Positions 21,569 to 22,991 of a stretch of 22,991 nt of DNA are shown here, piece by piece. The notes under the pieces are model-generated. The model made no database searches, was not told the DNA's origin, and saw only the letters and a program-made list of their open reading frames with translations. This DNA comes from Sporosarcina sp. (GTDB lineage Bacteria; Bacillota; Bacilli; Bacillales_A; Planococcaceae), in assembly GCA_029263945.1 (NCBI GenBank), contig JARIDM010000206.1, positions 1 to 22,991 on the forward strand, written 5' to 3'. The translations under genes and the position numbers were made by a program. Each line of letters opens with the position of its first letter. Within the stretch, counting starts at the first letter, position 1.

Positions 21569-22406
21569 ATTTTTCAATGCGGATAGATTCTTTAGTAATC
21601 GGATGAATAAATGAAACCGCTGTAGCCGTTAAGCGGAATTGTCCATCATCTGTTTCACTGCCTTCATAAAGCGTGTCGCCCTTCACAGGGTGTCCTAGGT
21701 GCGCAAGGTGGACTCGAATTTGATGGGTCCGACCTGTTTCAAGTTCTGCCTCGACAAGTGTGGTATCCGTTTTACGTTCTATAATCCGGAAGTGTGTAAT
21801 CGCATTTTGACCAGAGAGTGAAACCCGACGTCTAAGTGGGTGATGACGATCTCGACCAATTGGCAGTTTAATTGTTCCTTTAGGTCGTTTCACTAAGCCA
21901 TCTACTTCCGCTTCGTACTTTCGAACAATTTCATTTTGTTCAATCATACGATCAAAAAGGGCTTTTGCAATTGGATGTTTAGCGACGATAAGTACACCAC
22001 CTGTCCCCTTATCCAATCTATGAATATGCTCAGCGTAGTCTCCGCCTTGTTTTTCAATATGCGCCATCACAATGTTCATCAGTGTGTCCCTTTGTTCAGC
22101 CTGATCTGGATGCGTTGCAATTCCTGCGGGTTTTACAACTGCTAGAATATGTGCATCCTCAAAAAGAACCTCAATTTCTTCTGCTTCATTCGAGATATAG
22201 GTAGAACGAGCACCTGGCACGTTAAATGAAATTTCTGTATTCGCTTTAAGAGGCGTTTTCCATTCAATTGGTTCGCCTGTAGCATTCGTTACACTCTTCT
22301 CCATGCGCATCAAATGAACCGTCTTTTTACCTGCTTGCCAATCTTCTCGGAGCAACTGCTCAATGGTCGTGCCATCTTCTGTGATTATATAGTCAAATGA
22401 TGTCAT
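21567..22406 (-). CDS. RluA-family pseudouridine synthase
   Basis: A 279-residue RNA pseudouridine synthase. The catalytic motif HRLDKGTGG (129-137) provides Asp132; the usual form is HRLD-xxTSG. Other family blocks: VVKPAGIATHP, NEIVRKYEAEVDGLV, ETGRTHQIRVHLAHLGHPVKGDTLYEG. The N-terminal 75 residues are S4-like but poorly conserved. Target uridines may lie in rRNA or tRNA, as in the Bacillus YjbO/YhcT/YlyB group. The start overlaps the preceding gene's stop by 4 bases (ATGA), so it is the last gene of the DsbB-like/thioredoxin-like operon and translationally coupled to it. Confidence 0.94.
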   Translation of the reverse strand: MTSFDYIITEDGTTIEQLLREDWQAGKKTVHLMRMEKSVTNATGEPIEWKTPLKANTEISFNVPGARSTYISNEAEEIEVLFEDAHILAVVKPAGIATHPDQAEQRDTLMNIVMAHIEKQGGDYAEHIHRLDKGTGGVLIVAKHPIAKALFDRMIEQNEIVRKYEAEVDGLVKRPKGTIKLPIGRDRHHPLRRRVSLSGQNAITHFRIIERKTDTTLVEAELETGRTHQIRVHLAHLGHPVKGDTLYEGSETDDGQFRLTATAVSFIHPITKESIRIEK

Positions 22407-22921
22407 TTTGTCCCATCCTCTTTAAGGGCGAATTTCTCGAAAAACTCACGGATATAATTTTCAGGTTGTGCGCCGACGCGGCGGCTACGGTCAACTTCTT
22501 TGCCGTCTTCGGTGATCACGACTTCTTCTCCATCTTCAAAATAAATGAGCGAAGGCGTCGCTTCGATATTATAGATTGCTGCTTCTTCGGGATATTCTAG
22601 TACGTTGTATTGAAATACTTCCACACCCATTTCATCTGCAATGGGCATAAGAACTGGCGTCATTTCCATGCAGTAACTACATAATGGACTGAAGAAATAA
22701 GCAGTTACAGGTTCACCAGAAGCAATTTTCTTTTCTAATTCATCTGGCATGATAATGTTTTGATAATTTTCATTGTCGATTAAATCGATTGTGGAAGCTT
22801 CAAGATTTTCTTTGTCATAGGGGCTGTCTTTCAGTTTGACTTCGTTCGATTTGTTTGTCAGTACGATAATTAAGACAAATATGACGATAACGACTCCGCC
22901 AATAGCTAATAATTTTTTCAA
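22403..22921 (-). CDS. Membrane-anchored thioredoxin-like thiol-disulfide protein
   Basis: A 172-residue protein with an N-terminal signal anchor (about 3-22) and an extracytoplasmic thioredoxin domain. The active-site motif is CSYC (81-84) in AYFFSPLCSYCMEMTPV, and the cis-proline loop is IEATPSLIYF. Start is TTG 22921, with AAGGAG 10 bases upstream. It begins one base after the stop of the DsbB-like gene, and such a pair works as membrane quinone oxidoreductase plus extracytoplasmic dithiol oxidase (BdbC with its partner). Whether it forms or reduces disulfides is not clear from sequence alone. Confidence 0.9.
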   Translation of the reverse strand: MKKLLAIGGVVIVIFVLIIVLTNKSNEVKLKDSPYDKENLEASTIDLIDNENYQNIIMPDELEKKIASGEPVTAYFFSPLCSYCMEMTPVLMPIADEMGVEVFQYNVLEYPEEAAIYNIEATPSLIYFEDGEEVVITEDGKEVDRSRRVGAQPENYIREFFEKFALKEDGTK

Positions 22922-22922
22922 T

Positions 22923-22991
22923 TTAAGTTCTCTCCTTTTGCCATTTCATCATGAAAAGGCTAGTGATCGCGATTAGTAGAAATGCGATAAA
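22923..22991 (-). CDS. C-terminal end of a membrane protein, probably DsbB/BdbC-like (cut by window edge)
   Basis: Only the last 22 codons are in the window: FIAFLLIAITSLFMMKW then QKERT and TAA. They form a final membrane helix with a short basic cytosolic tail. The stop lies one base before the TTG start of the thioredoxin-like gene and the ribosome binding site of that gene lies within these codons. BdbC/DsbB identity is inferred from this pairing and from the terminal helix; too little is visible to confirm it. Confidence 0.55.
   Translation of the reverse strand, partial: FIAFLLIAITSLFMMKWQKERT

Noticed and set aside
1..22991. CRISPR array, tRNA, rRNA or intact transposase
   Set aside because: None was seen: no regularly spaced direct repeats, no cloverleaf with CCA-type ends, and no long ORF with transposase motifs.

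Overview
The window looks like a low-GC Gram-positive chromosome of the order Bacillales. Gene content and style suggest the Planococcaceae (Sporosarcina, Lysinibacillus or Solibacillus type). The grounds are strong purine-rich ribosome binding sites, frequent TTG starts, short operons closed by hairpin plus T-run terminators, a SigV/RsiV pair, a PurR-type operator in front of an NCS2 purine permease, and a long QueG with a HEAT-repeat tail. The genus is inferred; no rRNA is present to settle it.

Layout. 1-3.8 kb is a copper-handling group on the + strand: the C-terminal part of a DsbD/CcdA-like membrane protein, a lipoprotein multicopper oxidase, a Cys-rich four-helix copper-binding protein and a YdhK-type lipoprotein. 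4.0-10.2 kb is an electrophile/flavin redox region. It holds an HxlR-type regulator with N- and C-terminal cysteines, divergent from two tandem luciferase-like monooxygenase paralogues, an FMN reductase and a DoxX protein. A TetR regulator follows, divergent from a second FMN reductase, and then a DsbA-fold protein. 10.2-10.8 kb is a gene-poor scar with ORF remnants and a repeat copy, followed by a pirin. 11.6-14.1 kb (minus strand) is a SigV - RsiV - peptidoglycan deacetylase group of the lysozyme-response type. Next come a WrbA-like quinone reductase, a B3/B4-domain protein, queG and trmL (both tRNA wobble-region modification), a 39-residue membrane peptide, a purine permease, an aldo/keto reductase, a soluble chemotaxis-type signalling protein, and a minus-strand operon of DsbB-like (cut by the edge), membrane-anchored thioredoxin-like and RluA-type genes.

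The main unlisted structure is a dispersed, non-coding element of 118-119 bp. It is present in three full copies (620-737 minus, 10626-10744 plus, 12641-12759 plus) and two left-end fragments (3845-3875 minus, 17824-17862 plus). It has about 13-bp terminal inverted repeats and can fold almost end to end into one hairpin. The copies differ at several paired positions in ways that preserve pairing, and two of the three full copies are flanked by perfect 4-bp direct repeats. This is best read as a small non-autonomous mobile element (MITE-like) that may also act as a structured RNA. One copy sits between rsiV and the deacetylase gene.

A second point of interest is the tandem luciferase-like pair. 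The upstream paralogue has lost the Gly-Gly positions that the downstream one keeps in two presumed FMN-phosphate segments, so the pair may work as a catalytic plus non-catalytic heterodimer. Family assignments below come from reading the protein sequences; no database search was run.
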